The position numbers were made by a program, and so were the translations under genes. Positions 16,602 to 25,338 of a stretch of DNA of 64,000 bases are shown here, piece by piece. The stretch's first letter is position 1, and every line of letters begins with the position of its first letter. Below the pieces are notes generated by a model. The model worked only from the letters and a program-made list of their open reading frames with translations. It made no database searches and was not told the DNA's origin. Where the stretch lies: assembly GCF_003781945.1 (NCBI RefSeq), contig NZ_RJJW01000007.1, positions 62,001 to 126,000 on the forward strand, given 5' to 3'. This DNA is from Halorubrum sp. CSM-61 (GTDB taxonomy: Archaea > Halobacteriota > Halobacteria > Halobacteriales > Haloferacaceae).

Positions 16602-17393
16602 TCACATCCCGCCGAGCGGCTGGTAGTGGGGGAACATCGGGTGCGGGAGATGGACGCCGAGCGCCATCAGTCCGTGTGCGAACAGAACGTACCCCAGCAC
16701 GACGAACACGACACCGAGCAGGCGATGAACGCGACGCCGGTGGGTGACATCGATCGACTGGATGACGGTTCCATAGAGGAAGACAGCCGGAATCGTTCCG
16801 ACACCGAGAGCACCGAGAGCGATCCCGCCGGTCGTTGGGGAGCCGCTCGCGAAAGCGAACAGGTACGCAGGATACAGCATCGGGCAGGGAAGAAATGCGT
16901 GAACAGCGCCGAGGCCGACGATACTCGGGCTGTTCACGTGGCGGTGAACTCTCGCCGCGAGCCACGACGTTACGCGCTGTACGCCGGGTATGCGAATATC
17001 GCCGCCGCTTCCTCCGATAACGTACCGAACCCCTGTCGCCACGATGAACCCGCCCACCACGAGGCCTACAGTACCTCGCAGGACATCGGCGACCGGCGTC
17101 AGCTGGTCGGCGGTGACGAACACGACGCTCCCGAGCGCACCGAAGGCGGCCCCGAGAACCGCGTACGTCGTCGCCCGGCCGATGTTAAACAGGAAGTGCT
17201 GTCGAACTTCGTAGGTCGTGAGATGCCCGGCCCGTCCATCGTTGACCGTCGTGGTTCCGCCGTCCGGTTGCGGCGTCATCTGTTTCGAGTACATCGTAAC
17301 GAGCGGGCCGCACATCCCGATACAGTGTGCGCCGCCGAGGACGCCGATGAGAACGAACAGCGCGACGTCGATCCGGAACAGCGACTCGATCAT
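16602..17393 (-). CDS. SafE/urease-accessory-type membrane protein (COG2836), probable copper-handling partner
   Basis: 263 residues with six or seven membrane helices. The first helix carries GGAHCIGMCGP (residues 20-30, with H23, C24, M27, C28), and a second polar-in-membrane block reads AVHAFLPCPMLYPAY. This is the sulfite-exporter TauE/SafE-like family commonly found beside copper ATPases and cytochrome oxidase or nos assembly genes. The His/Cys/Met set suggests metal handling, but substrate is not proven. It lies between nosL (same strand, downstream) and nosD (divergent), which supports a part in copper delivery. The 169 bases to nosD should hold both promoters. Confidence 0.8.
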   Translation of the reverse strand: MIESLFRIDVALFVLIGVLGGAHCIGMCGPLVTMYSKQMTPQPDGGTTTVNDGRAGHLTTYEVRQHFLFNIGRATTYAVLGAAFGALGSVVFVTADQLTPVADVLRGTVGLVVGGFIVATGVRYVIGGSGGDIRIPGVQRVTSWLAARVHRHVNSPSIVGLGAVHAFLPCPMLYPAYLFAFASGSPTTGGIALGALGVGTIPAVFLYGTVIQSIDVTHRRRVHRLLGVVFVVLGYVLFAHGLMALGVHLPHPMFPHYQPLGGM

Positions 17394-17562
17394 ACGTAGT
17401 GTCAGTTACCGACTGGCTTGTGTCGTCTGGTGCGATCCTCGACAAACAGATCCGATCGAGTGCTGCGACGACAGTTGAGAATTCTTGCTTTGCGGACCCG
17501 CAATCGCGCGCGTTCGAGAGTCACACCAGATTCGATAAGTCACCACAGACCGACGTAACCGT

Positions 17563-19620
17563 GTGGCAGTTTTCGCTCCCGATGACGACCGGTCGCGACG
17601 CGTTCGCCTCGCGATCGCCGCGATCATGACCCTCGCTGTGGTCGTAACTGCGGGCGCGTTCGTCATTGATCCGGCCGAGTCGGTTCCCGATCCGGTGGCG
17701 TACGACGACACCACCGAATTGGGGCTCTCGTCGGAGACCGACGCGATGATGGCCGGAAACGCAACGCTCCCGCGGACGCAGGTGTTCTACTCGCAGCTAC
17801 AGTACGTCGTCGGATACAACGGGATCAGCTCGTTCGTAGCGTCGCTGTCGGACGGACGAACCGAGCGCCAGTTCGGCTATCCGCTTGTCGCGTACGTCGA
17901 AACCTTCGATCACCGCAATCCGGACACGACCGACGGCGGGCTGTTCACGGCGACCGGGGCCGGCGGGTGGACTCCGGCCGAGGAGGCGTACTACGTCGTC
18001 GACAGCGACGCTCGCACACCGGCGGGCGAGGCCGTGATACCCTTTAGAAACCGAGAAGTGGCTGAGTCGTTCTCGGCCGACCACAGCGGAACCGTAGTCG
18101 ACTGGGAGTCGATTCGAAACCGCTCGTTCGACGTCGACTCCGCGGCGACGGTGCGATCGCTCGCACCGAGTCGGTGGCAGACGGCCAACGATCGGATTTC
18201 CGAGGCGGAACGAACCGCTGACCGTCCGGTCTCGGTAGTTGTCGGGGAGGACGCGCCGACGATCGACGCGGCGGTCGAGGCAGCACCGTCGAACACGACG
18301 GTCGTCGTCCCTAAACGAGTCTATCACGAGACGGTGACAATCAATAAATCTGTGACCATTGCGGGCGACGACGCACGGATCAGTGGCGACGGCAACGGAT
18401 CGGTCGTCACCGTTCGCGCGGCCGATGTAGCCATACGAGGACTCCGGATCGACGGTGTCGGAAACCGGACGCGAGACCCGGAGGCGGCGCGTACCTCTAG
18501 GGACGAGGAGAGCGAGGCGTGGGACGCGAACATCCAGAGCGGGTACGGCCACGGTGATGCCGGGATCCGAGCGATCGCTGCGCCGGGGCTCGTCGTCGAC
18601 GACGTCGTGATCGAAACGAACGCGAGCGGGCTCCTGTTGCGCGATGGATCGCACGCGGTCGTCCGTGACCTCCGCGTCGACGGGTCCGAGACATGGCAGA
18701 ACGGATTCATGGGGATCACGGGGATGAAGTCGCGTGTAACCGTGACTGACAGCCGGTTCGAGGGCGGTCGTGACGGGATCTACCTCCATCGCGCGGACGG
18801 ATCGGTCATCCGGAACTCGACGTTCAAGGACAATCGGTACGGCATCCATCTCATGTACACCGGTGACGCGCTGGTCGCGGACAACACCGCCCGCAACGAA
18901 CTGTTCGCGGGGATCACCGTGATGACCCGCCCGTCGGGGAACACGATCGTCGGCAACGACGTGCGCAACTCCGGTGCGGGGATTCAGTCGTCGGGGACCC
19001 GGACGTACATCGCGTACAATACGCTCGTCGGCAACGAGCTCGGGTTCTCGACGAGCGCACGCGGGTCGCTGTACGAACACAACGTGGTCGTCGACAACGA
19101 GCTCGGGGCGCGTGCGACGACGATCGTCCCGTCGAGCCGCGTCGTCGCGAACGACTTCGTCGGCAACGACGACCACGCCGCCGCCGGCGCGGGTGCGCTC
19201 CGCATCTGGGCGGACGGCGACCGCGGTAACTACTGGGAGGGAGCGAACGTCGGACCGCGGCCGTCCAGCGAGCGGGCGTACCGTCCGACCTCGCCGGTCG
19301 ACGCCGCGCTCCACGGCGAGATCGCGGCCGTCGCCGTGCGCGAGTCACCCGCGTCGGTCCTGCTCAACCACCTCCGTGGTACCGTGCCCGGTGCCCGCTC
19401 CGGGAGCATCATCGACCCAGTACCGGCGTCGGCACCGTACCATCCCGAACGGATCGACGCGGTGACGAGTCCAGACTCCGAACGCGCGGAGCCAGTCCAT
19501 GTGGACTGGAGAACCGAACTCGGCTCGCTCACCGACGATCAAGACACGACCCATGAGAATACGACAGATCAGAATACGACAAATCCGAACACCGGCAGCG
19601 CAGTGGGTGACAACAGATGA
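17563..19620 (+). CDS. nosD: NosD copper-maturation protein with N-terminal NosL-like domain
   Basis: 685 residues from a GTG start. Residues about 10-32 are a signal/anchor helix. Residues about 45-180 mirror NosL (RTQVFYSQLQYVVGYNG; later VIPFRNREVAESFSADHSGT, matching the NosL at 15877). From about 215 onward is a parallel beta-helix of NosD/CASH repeats (VVRDLRVDGS, RDGIYLHRADGSVIRNSTF, RYGIHLMYTGDALVADNTA, NTIVGNDVRNSGAGIQSS), typical of the periplasmic-side NosD. NosDFY assembles the CuZ site of nitrous oxide reductase. The C-terminus is an Asn/Thr-rich tail. Its stop overlaps the nosF start by 4 bases. Confidence 0.9.
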   Translation: MAVFAPDDDRSRRVRLAIAAIMTLAVVVTAGAFVIDPAESVPDPVAYDDTTELGLSSETDAMMAGNATLPRTQVFYSQLQYVVGYNGISSFVASLSDGRTERQFGYPLVAYVETFDHRNPDTTDGGLFTATGAGGWTPAEEAYYVVDSDARTPAGEAVIPFRNREVAESFSADHSGTVVDWESIRNRSFDVDSAATVRSLAPSRWQTANDRISEAERTADRPVSVVVGEDAPTIDAAVEAAPSNTTVVVPKRVYHETVTINKSVTIAGDDARISGDGNGSVVTVRAADVAIRGLRIDGVGNRTRDPEAARTSRDEESEAWDANIQSGYGHGDAGIRAIAAPGLVVDDVVIETNASGLLLRDGSHAVVRDLRVDGSETWQNGFMGITGMKSRVTVTDSRFEGGRDGIYLHRADGSVIRNSTFKDNRYGIHLMYTGDALVADNTARNELFAGITVMTRPSGNTIVGNDVRNSGAGIQSSGTRTYIAYNTLVGNELGFSTSARGSLYEHNVVVDNELGARATTIVPSSRVVANDFVGNDDHAAAGAGALRIWADGDRGNYWEGANVGPRPSSERAYRPTSPVDAALHGEIAAVAVRESPASVLLNHLRGTVPGARSGSIIDPVPASAPYHPERIDAVTSPDSERAEPVHVDWRTELGSLTDDQDTTHENTTDQNTTNPNTGSAVGDNR

Positions 19621-20432
19621 GTGACCACACACTCGCAGAGGTCGTCGACCTAACTCGGACTTACAGCGGGGTTCGGGTTCTCGATGAGGTTTCGCTCTCG
19701 ATCACCCCCGGCATCACCACAGTCATCGGTCCGAACGGGTCCGGGAAGTCGACGCTGCTCGGCGTCCTCGCGGGGGCAGTTGAGCCGACCGCGGGAGCGG
19801 TACGATACGCTCACGAGGGGAGTGATGACGGCGAGAATGACAAGCAGATCGGCTACCTCCCGCAGCGGGTCCCGTTCCGTGGGGAGTTCACGGCCCGAGA
19901 GACCCTCGGCTTCTACGCAGCGCTCGTCGGTGACGATCCCGACGCGGCCCTGGCGGACGTGGGACTTGCCGACGCGGGCGACAGACGAGTTGCGGCGCTT
20001 TCGGGCGGAATGCGACGCCTCCTTGGGATCGCACAGGCGACACTCGGCGATCCGACCGTTGCCGTACTCGACGAGCCGACGAGCGGACTTGACCCCGAAA
20101 TGCGCGAGCGAGCATTCCGAGCCGCAGCGGCCCGTGCGAGCGACGACACTGCCGTCGTCGTCAGCTCCCACGACCTCGACCTCGTCGACACGTACGCCGA
20201 CGACGTCATCGTACTCGACCGCGGTCGCGTGGCCGTGGCGGGCTCCCGCGATCGTCTGATCGATGACTACGGGGTCGACGACGTGAAGGATCTGTACCGC
20301 GCGGTCGTCAGCGATAGAGCGAGCGCCGAGAGCGATATCGATAGCGGTGACACAGACGGCGACGAGGGATCCAAGGGTGCGGATGAAACCACGTCGGAGT
20401 CCGTCCACGTCACGGGGGTATCGGACCGATGA
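19617..20432 (+). CDS. nosF: NosF-like ABC ATPase
   Basis: 271 residues with Walker A GPNGSGKST, Q-loop GYLPQRVPF, signature LSGGMRRLLGIAQ, Walker B AVLDEPTSGLDPE and H-switch VVSSHDLDLVD. It powers the NosFY transporter that works with NosD in copper-site assembly. The C-terminal tail (after about 220) is acidic and of low complexity, a usual haloarchaeal feature. It overlaps nosD and nosY by 4 bases each, so the three are one translationally coupled unit. Confidence 0.92.
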   Translation: MSDHTLAEVVDLTRTYSGVRVLDEVSLSITPGITTVIGPNGSGKSTLLGVLAGAVEPTAGAVRYAHEGSDDGENDKQIGYLPQRVPFRGEFTARETLGFYAALVGDDPDAALADVGLADAGDRRVAALSGGMRRLLGIAQATLGDPTVAVLDEPTSGLDPEMRERAFRAAAARASDDTAVVVSSHDLDLVDTYADDVIVLDRGRVAVAGSRDRLIDDYGVDDVKDLYRAVVSDRASAESDIDSGDTDGDEGSKGADETTSESVHVTGVSDR

Positions 20433-21295
20433 GTCGGTTGCTCGCGGACATCGGGACCGTGTTCCGTCGCGAACTGGTAACCGTTCGGCGGACTCCCGGC
20501 TACGTCGTCCTCGCGGTCGGAATTCTCATCGTGCTCGGCGGATTCGTCGCGGTCGGTGGTGGCGGGGGGACAGGGTTCGTGCCGGCAGTCGTCGACCTTC
20601 TGCTCCCGACAGAGATACTTGTCCCGCTTCTCGCGATAGTGCTCGGGTACCGTGCGCTGCTCATGGACACCACGAGCGGCGAGTTCGCCGTGATCCGGAC
20701 CTACCCCGTGAGTACCGTCGACTACGTTCTCGGCGTGTTACTGGCGCGTATCGCGGCGCTCGTCGCCATTGTGGGCGTTCCCTTCGCACTTGTCGGGCTG
20801 TACGTCTCGTTGACTGCGGCGCCGGACACGGGAATTTTCGCGACGCACAGCGGAGTAGACTCGCCGCTTCTGTTCGTGCGGTTCCTCGCGTTCGTCCTCC
20901 TCTTTGGGACCGCGTACCTGTCGCTGTCGGCAGCGGTCTCGGCGCTGGCGTCGAGCCGCCGGAGCGCGATCGCGCTCGGTCTCCTCGCACTGCTCGTCGG
21001 CGTCCTCGGCGGTGACCTCGCGATCCTCCGATCGCTCTCGGGTGGTGCTTCTCCCAGTGAAATCCCCGGGCTGCTCGCGCTCACGCCGAACGGAGCGTTC
21101 CGTGGGCTCGTGTTTGAACACGTGATCGGCGTCGCCTTCGCACCTGACGGCGGGTTCGTTCAAACTGGTCGCGCGGTCGGCTCACTCGTCAGCTGGATCC
21201 TCGCCGGAATCGTGGTCGCTGTCACGACACTCACGTACGCCGCCCGGGTCGATGTCGTTGTCGAGCGGGCACGGGAGCGGCTCGGAGAATACTGA
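20429..21295 (+). CDS. nosY: NosY-like ABC permease
   Basis: 288 residues, six predicted membrane helices. The N-terminal cytoplasmic amphipathic start (LLADIGTVFRRELVTVRRTPGY) is typical of ABC-2 type permeases, and a DTTSGEFAVIRTYPVSTVDYVLG coupling helix follows (residues about 75-98). It completes NosDFY. Located directly after nosF with a 4-base overlap. Two conserved-looking Gly-rich hydrophobic stretches (GGFVAVGGGGGT) are peculiar to this copy. Confidence 0.9.
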   Translation: MSRLLADIGTVFRRELVTVRRTPGYVVLAVGILIVLGGFVAVGGGGGTGFVPAVVDLLLPTEILVPLLAIVLGYRALLMDTTSGEFAVIRTYPVSTVDYVLGVLLARIAALVAIVGVPFALVGLYVSLTAAPDTGIFATHSGVDSPLLFVRFLAFVLLFGTAYLSLSAAVSALASSRRSAIALGLLALLVGVLGGDLAILRSLSGGASPSEIPGLLALTPNGAFRGLVFEHVIGVAFAPDGGFVQTGRAVGSLVSWILAGIVVAVTTLTYAARVDVVVERARERLGEY

Positions 21296-21335
21296 GACGA
21301 AATTCTATTCCCAGTCATTTCGGCAAGTATCGTGT

Positions 21336-21731
21336 TCAATCCGAGACGGTGTCGTTACCGACCGATCCCGGCGCATGTGTGTATACTGTGTAGAGAATGA
21401 TCGCTGCGATCAAAAAGTCGAGACTATGTCCGAGGAAGTGGTGGACCGGCATCGGTACGATACCGAGAATCGTTCCAGTGCCCAAAATCGATCGGAACAA
21501 CAGCATGCTGACCGCGACAGCGATCAGCTGGTACTGTGCCCCTTGACGACGACGATACGCGACGACGCTGACGACGAAGAGGATACCCGTACCCATTCCG
21601 GCGACGAGTGCAGCCGCGAGCAGCAGTAGTGATCCCTCCACGGACCACCCATCGAGCGCGGACAACAGGAGGGCGATTGGCTGCGTCACAACCGCCTTTG
21701 AACGGCGATGAATAAGAAAACGACCCTTCAT
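21336..21731 (-). CDS. small haloarchaeal membrane protein (I believe DUF7471-type)
   Basis: 131 residues from ATG 21729-21731; an ATG 14 codons earlier (21773) is possible but adds a poorly fitting stretch. Four hydrophobic segments can be seen (ALLLSALDGW; SLLLLAAALVAGMGTGILFV; LIAVAVSMLLFRSILG; HHFLGHSLDFLIAAIILYTVY). Paired histidines (MPVHHFLGHSLDF) in the membrane recall cytochrome or metal-associated families. Such proteins often lie near halocyanin, denitrification or copper genes in haloarchaea, which fits its place convergent to nosY. Function unknown. Confidence 0.65.
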   Translation of the reverse strand: MKGRFLIHRRSKAVVTQPIALLLSALDGWSVEGSLLLLAAALVAGMGTGILFVVSVVAYRRRQGAQYQLIAVAVSMLLFRSILGTGTILGIVPMPVHHFLGHSLDFLIAAIILYTVYTHAPGSVGNDTVSD

Positions 21732-21928
21732 CGAGACTCCCGTGTAGTTCTGACCCGATTTGTCGGCTAACACCGCGGTTTCGTCCGTTCGGCTCTGTTG
21801 AAATCCTCAGCAAGTGATACATTCTGACCCGGTTGCGGTCAATACAGGTCAAGCACGTATCGTTTAATTTGGAATATATTCATCAACTAATATTCAATTT
21901 CTATTTGATTACCGCAGTGGGGTTTGCC

Positions 21929-22105
21929 CTATTCCTCCCGAGCATCAAGAAAACGGTTGACGAGTAGAGGGACAATCATTCCGAATACAATGAGAACTAC
22001 AAAATTGACCCCTCTTGGGTACTCAGTGAAGCCTACGAGGGCAAAGAATATGACGAGGGCTGACGCTCCAAATGCGTAGAATATCTTATTTTCACGGGTA
22101 ACCAT
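21929..22105 (-). CDS. two-helix small membrane protein, 58 aa
   Basis: ATG 22103-22105 opens a 58-residue frame (MVTRENKIFYAFGASALVIF...) with two membrane helices separated by a short GFTEYPRG turn and ending LVNRFLDAREE. The positive-inside charge distribution and clean length argue for a real gene. No family recognised. It is AT-richer than the nos genes. Confidence 0.6.
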   Translation of the reverse strand: MVTRENKIFYAFGASALVIFFALVGFTEYPRGVNFVVLIVFGMIVPLLVNRFLDAREE

Positions 22106-22190
22106 ACGCAGAGCGATGCTTCTGAGGGATATAGTTCCACCGGCCTTGTTTAGACGTTTTGAAGGACAGCTAACTCGGTAAACTAACTGA

Positions 22191-23054
22191 CCTCTGAGTC
22201 AGAACCGAGTTGTATGTCTTCTCGTCTCTCGCACTTCACAGATCGCCTGGTAACACTGGCAAAACGCGCAGTCTCTGACGAGCCTTCACCAGCAGTCAAG
22301 AAGGGTGACGGTGGCTACGCCGACTGGGTGATCGTTGCGATCCACGGCCTCCGCGAGTACCTTGACCTTCCGTACCGACGGCTCCTCGATGTGCTTCACG
22401 AAATGCAGGGAATCATCAAGAAGATGGATCTCAAGCCGAGCGAGCTGCCGGACTTCACAACCGTCTGCGCACGGAAACAGCAGCTCAAGATGTCTGTCTG
22501 GAGAGTTCTTCTTCGGCTTTCCGCTGATCTTCACGATACCGGAGAAGTGCAGGCCATCGATGCAACTGGCTTCGACCGTCATTCAGCCAGCCACCACTAC
22601 GCAAACCGGACAGACTACACCATCAAATCGGTGAAGACGACAGCGTTGGTAGACTGCGAAACCAGTATTGTCTTGGATATTCACTGCTCGACGAGGCAGC
22701 CGCACGATACCCACGTCGGGCGGCAGGTACTCACACGAAATCTTAGCCACTTACAGACTGTTACCGCTGACAAAGGGTATGACTGGGACGATCTGCGTCA
22801 AGAACTTCGGGAGGCTGACATCCGACCAGTGATTAAACACCGAGAGTTCTCTCCACTTGATGTGGCTCACAATGCTCGGCATGACGATGACATCTATCAC
22901 CAACGGTCAGTGGTGGAGTCCGTCTTTTTCGCACTTAAACAGCGGTATGGAGACACACTCCGGGCTCGAACGTGGTTTGGGGAGTTCCGAGAACTCGTTT
23001 TGAAAGCGGCGGTCAGAAATGTTGAAGTCGCTATCTAACAGTTCAACTCAGATG
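22191..23054 (+). mobile_element. IS5-family insertion sequence
   Basis: The single transposase gene is bracketed by an imperfect inverted repeat: CCTCTGAGTCAGAAC (22191-22205) and, on the opposite strand at 23041-23054, CATCTGAGTTGAAC. These differ by one base change and one short indel. The exact outer limits and target duplication could not be fixed by eye. Confidence 0.7.
22214..23038 (+). CDS. IS5-family transposase (ISH1/ISH9-like group)
   Basis: 274 residues, intact. DDE blocks: first Asp in QAIDATGFDR (with the SHHYANRTDYT segment characteristic of haloarchaeal IS5 members), second Asp in TVTADKGYDWDD, and the Glu region YHQRSVVESVFFALKQRYG. The N-terminal region (GGYADWVIVAIHGLREYLDLPYR) is the usual helical DNA-binding part. 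It is likely active as there is no frameshift. It separates the nos region from the small regulator patch. Confidence 0.9.
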   Translation: MSSRLSHFTDRLVTLAKRAVSDEPSPAVKKGDGGYADWVIVAIHGLREYLDLPYRRLLDVLHEMQGIIKKMDLKPSELPDFTTVCARKQQLKMSVWRVLLRLSADLHDTGEVQAIDATGFDRHSASHHYANRTDYTIKSVKTTALVDCETSIVLDIHCSTRQPHDTHVGRQVLTRNLSHLQTVTADKGYDWDDLRQELREADIRPVIKHREFSPLDVAHNARHDDDIYHQRSVVESVFFALKQRYGDTLRARTWFGEFRELVLKAAVRNVEVAI

Positions 23055-23061
23055 TTAGCAT

Positions 23062-23457
23062 TTAGGTTGTAATTGACCGTTGACTCCCTTCTATTGTTGC
23101 TCTCTGTATACCATGTATGTATGCTGCGACAACGATGGCGATGAGGCTGAACGTACCAAGAATGCGAACAACTGGGATTTCGGCTAACGGAGGCACATCT
23201 GCTTGAAGAACAATCTCAGCTACCGCTCCAATCACAACGAGGCCGAGCACACCAGCCCATAACCACATTGTTGCATATCCAAGTTTGTTGAGATTGGCAG
23301 TTTTTACAGCGTGACCGAGGAGAATAGCACCGGTCATAAGTGGTACAATAAGAAGGAACCGAGCAGAGTTTACCACTAAGATACCAGCACCGAGAGAGAT
23401 TGCGGTAAAATACACAAAAGCCGTGACGGTCAGACGGATTGAGGGGAGGGCACTCAT
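23062..23457 (-). CDS. four-helix membrane protein of unknown function
   Basis: 131 residues with four membrane helices: residues about 8-28 (LTVTAFVYFTAISLGAGILV), 32-50, 60-82 and 95-118. It has loop charges consistent with an inner-membrane protein and a C-terminal RATIEGSQRS tail. It ends 8 bases beyond the IS5 element. No family recognised; the AT-richer composition resembles the small membrane gene at 21929, so both may have belonged to one segment that the IS entered. Confidence 0.6.
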   Translation of the reverse strand: MSALPSIRLTVTAFVYFTAISLGAGILVVNSARFLLIVPLMTGAILLGHAVKTANLNKLGYATMWLWAGVLGLVVIGAVAEIVLQADVPPLAEIPVVRILGTFSLIAIVVAAYIHGIQRATIEGSQRSITT

Positions 23458-23642
23458 AGAGAATGGTCAGTCGCACAAATAGTTAATAATTTCCTCGGTT
23501 GCCACACCGCACATCAAGTGAGTGCGTTATATGTCGAGCCATTAATTGAACTAAAACAGTAGGTATCTAGCGTCTAAACAAGGCCGTGTGCGCGGATCGT
23601 AGCCGGATACACCACTTAGCAGGCAACCGACTACTGTGGCTC

Positions 23643-23891
23643 CTATTCTTCCGATTCGTCGGTCAGAACGTCGACGCTGTCCGGTGTGACAGCCAACCGG
23701 ATTCCGTCGACCGTAAACCGTACTTCTACGTCTCCATATGGCGCGTTCACGAGCTGGTCAAGGGCGTCAACGTCGACGTAATCCTGGAGATGGAAGGCGT
23801 CGGCATCGAGCCCACGCGCCTCCAGCGTCTCAATAATATCGACAAGGAGATCATTCGGCTCGGCCGGGCTGTCCACTGGTGAAGAACTCAT
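23643..23891 (-). CDS. stand-alone HalOD1 (halobacterial output domain 1) protein
   Basis: 82 residues. The pattern of an N-terminal helix (NDLLVDIIETLEARGLDADAF), a middle helix (VDVDALDQLVN) and two beta strands (VEVRFTVDGIRLAVTPDSVDVL) is the HalOD1 domain, which haloarchaea use as an output module of signalling proteins or as free-standing small proteins. No partner kinase is seen nearby. Upstream on its side lies the divergent PhiH1-like repressor at 24012. Confidence 0.75.
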   Translation of the reverse strand: MSSSPVDSPAEPNDLLVDIIETLEARGLDADAFHLQDYVDVDALDQLVNAPYGDVEVRFTVDGIRLAVTPDSVDVLTDESEE

Positions 23892-24011
23892 CTGTACGCT
23901 CAGAATGTCGGATGGCAGCCGTTTAAAGGTTTGTAGTCAACTACAGAAGCGATTAGCTTTGCTACTTGACGTAGCGCGTTCGAGATAGCGTCGGCGCAAC
24001 CACAAGCGATT

Positions 24012-24275
24012 ATGCGCTTTGATGCTGACTGGATGTCTCGCGCTGATGATCGGATTCTGGAACATCTCGCTGAAGAGGGCCCCGACACTCCCAAGGAAAT
24101 GGCAGATAGCGGTCGCGTTCGCTTTTCTCGCCAACACATCAACGCTCGCTGCAAAACGCTAGTAGCCTACGGGCTTCTTGTCCACCTCGGTAACGGTGTC
24201 TACGACATAACCCGAGAAGGGGAACAGTACCTCAATGGCGATCTAGACGCTCGAGAATTAGTACGTGGAGGATAA
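24012..24275 (+). CDS. PhiH1 repressor-like winged-helix protein
   Basis: 87 residues, a single winged helix: DWMSRADDRILEHLAEEGP, recognition region FSRQHINARCKTLVAYGLL and wing HLGNGVYDITREGEQYLNGD. This matches the PhiH1/archaeal phage-repressor-type family that is plentiful in haloarchaeal chromosomes, plasmids and viruses. It is divergent from the HalOD1 gene, with the 120 bases between them as the probable joint control region. Target not known. Confidence 0.8.
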   Translation: MRFDADWMSRADDRILEHLAEEGPDTPKEMADSGRVRFSRQHINARCKTLVAYGLLVHLGNGVYDITREGEQYLNGDLDARELVRGG

Positions 24276-24632
24276 ATTCCCTCTTCTGGAGCTTGGAGTC
24301 AACAGGGCAGCGTAATTCCGAGTGGTAACTAGGTTGAGGAACGATTCCAATGCGAGTCTCATATAGAACCTCCTACGGAACAAAGTGGAATATGAGCCTA
24401 CAGAGAATCGGTGACGACAGGTGAAGCTGGCCTTGCGATGCGAACGTTAGATAGCGGAATCACCATAGATGAGAGGCAGTCGGTTCCGTTCACACCAGAG
24501 TCCAACAGTATTTTGAGCGGCTTGCACCCGTAGACCGCTTCGTTCTAGATAATGCGTCTGGATTCTCCCCTGTCACACAGGAATATGCCCAGAATCGCCG
24601 GATACAGATCATCAAGGTTCGCACATAGTACG
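24276..24632. other. non-coding stretch with no recognisable feature
   Basis: Both strands were read. Only very short frames occur, the longest plus-strand one being about 40 codons from a GTG near 24410 without family resemblance. No hairpin or repeat stood out. It may be decayed accessory DNA. Confidence 0.5.
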
Positions 24633-25094
24633 CTAATATCCGCACTCTTCACACTCCCACCGGTACCCCTCACTACGTCTTTTATCACTAACCGGCACTT
24701 GTAGAGATCCGCATCGGTAGCACTCATCAAAATTATCCTCGGGGAACGCCTCCTCGAATTCGTCTATACAAGCCTCTAACTGCCGTCGTCGTGTGGATTT
24801 TCTAAACCATTCGTTCGAGTCCAAGATTCTCTTATCCAGTTCGTTTGCCTCCTTCCGCCAATCCGCTAACGATTCTAAGAACTCATCTATCGAGCTACTC
24901 TCTTCGAGATCCTCAATACAGTCCTCTATGGCTTTCCGTTTTATATCTGGTTCTGCGCGTTCACGGGCAGCATCCCAACTCCCTTTGTAGAAGCTGTCTT
25001 GCTGTTCTTTAATTTCCTCAGGTCTATCCTCCAGTTCACCAGCTTCCTTACGCCACTCCTGACAAAGAGAGTCTACGACATCCGATACACTCAT
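24633..25094 (-). CDS. hypothetical protein with two helical repeats and C-terminal zinc ribbon
   Basis: 153 residues. Two similar helical units are visible: LCQEWRKEAGELEDRPEEIK... (residues about 10-60) and LADWRKEANELDKRILDSNE... (residues about 76-118), both with WRKEA-ELxxR, so it probably arose by internal duplication. The C-terminus is a zinc ribbon (CYRCGSLQVPVSD...WECEECGY) with CxxC pairs. This points to nucleic-acid or protein binding. Start ATG 25092-25094. Not recognised as a named family. Confidence 0.65.
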   Translation of the reverse strand: MSVSDVVDSLCQEWRKEAGELEDRPEEIKEQQDSFYKGSWDAARERAEPDIKRKAIEDCIEDLEESSSIDEFLESLADWRKEANELDKRILDSNEWFRKSTRRRQLEACIDEFEEAFPEDNFDECYRCGSLQVPVSDKRRSEGYRWECEECGY

Positions 25095-25144
25095 ATCAAG
25101 AACTGTGTTTTCAAATGAAATAAGAATCCGGGTGAAAATACTGC

Positions 25145-25300
25145 TCTACCCTGCCTAGGCGAAGACTGCTAACTCCGGTGACTCCAGCTCCCATTCGCAG
25201 GCTTCACCAGCAAATAAATCGTTCTCGTCGATGAGAAATACCAAATCGATCCTCTGGAAGTGTGATGAATTGTTTTGAGGGATACTGCTTGATGAGGGGA
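25145..25300 (-). pseudogene. possible remnant of a truncated minus-strand gene
   Basis: The minus strand encodes a frame ending ...FQRIDLVFLIDENDLFAG...SPELAVFA then TAG (stop at 25154-25156). It has acidic, coding-like composition for roughly 50 codons but no ATG; only a TTG near the upstream in-frame stop is available. It looks like the tail of a gene whose 5' part is gone. A tiny genuine gene with a TTG start is the alternative. Confidence 0.3.
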
Positions 25301-25338
25301 GAACACTCAATTATTCATGGTATCTATTACCATGCGGA

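Noticed and set aside
17797-19314. 505-codon minus-strand open frame inside nosD
   Set aside because: Arg/Val-rich product typical of antisense frames in GC-rich genes; nosD on the plus strand has clear beta-helix repeats.
24276-24632. Short GTG-initiated frame of about 40 codons as a gene
   Set aside because: No start signal, no composition bias and no recognisable product.
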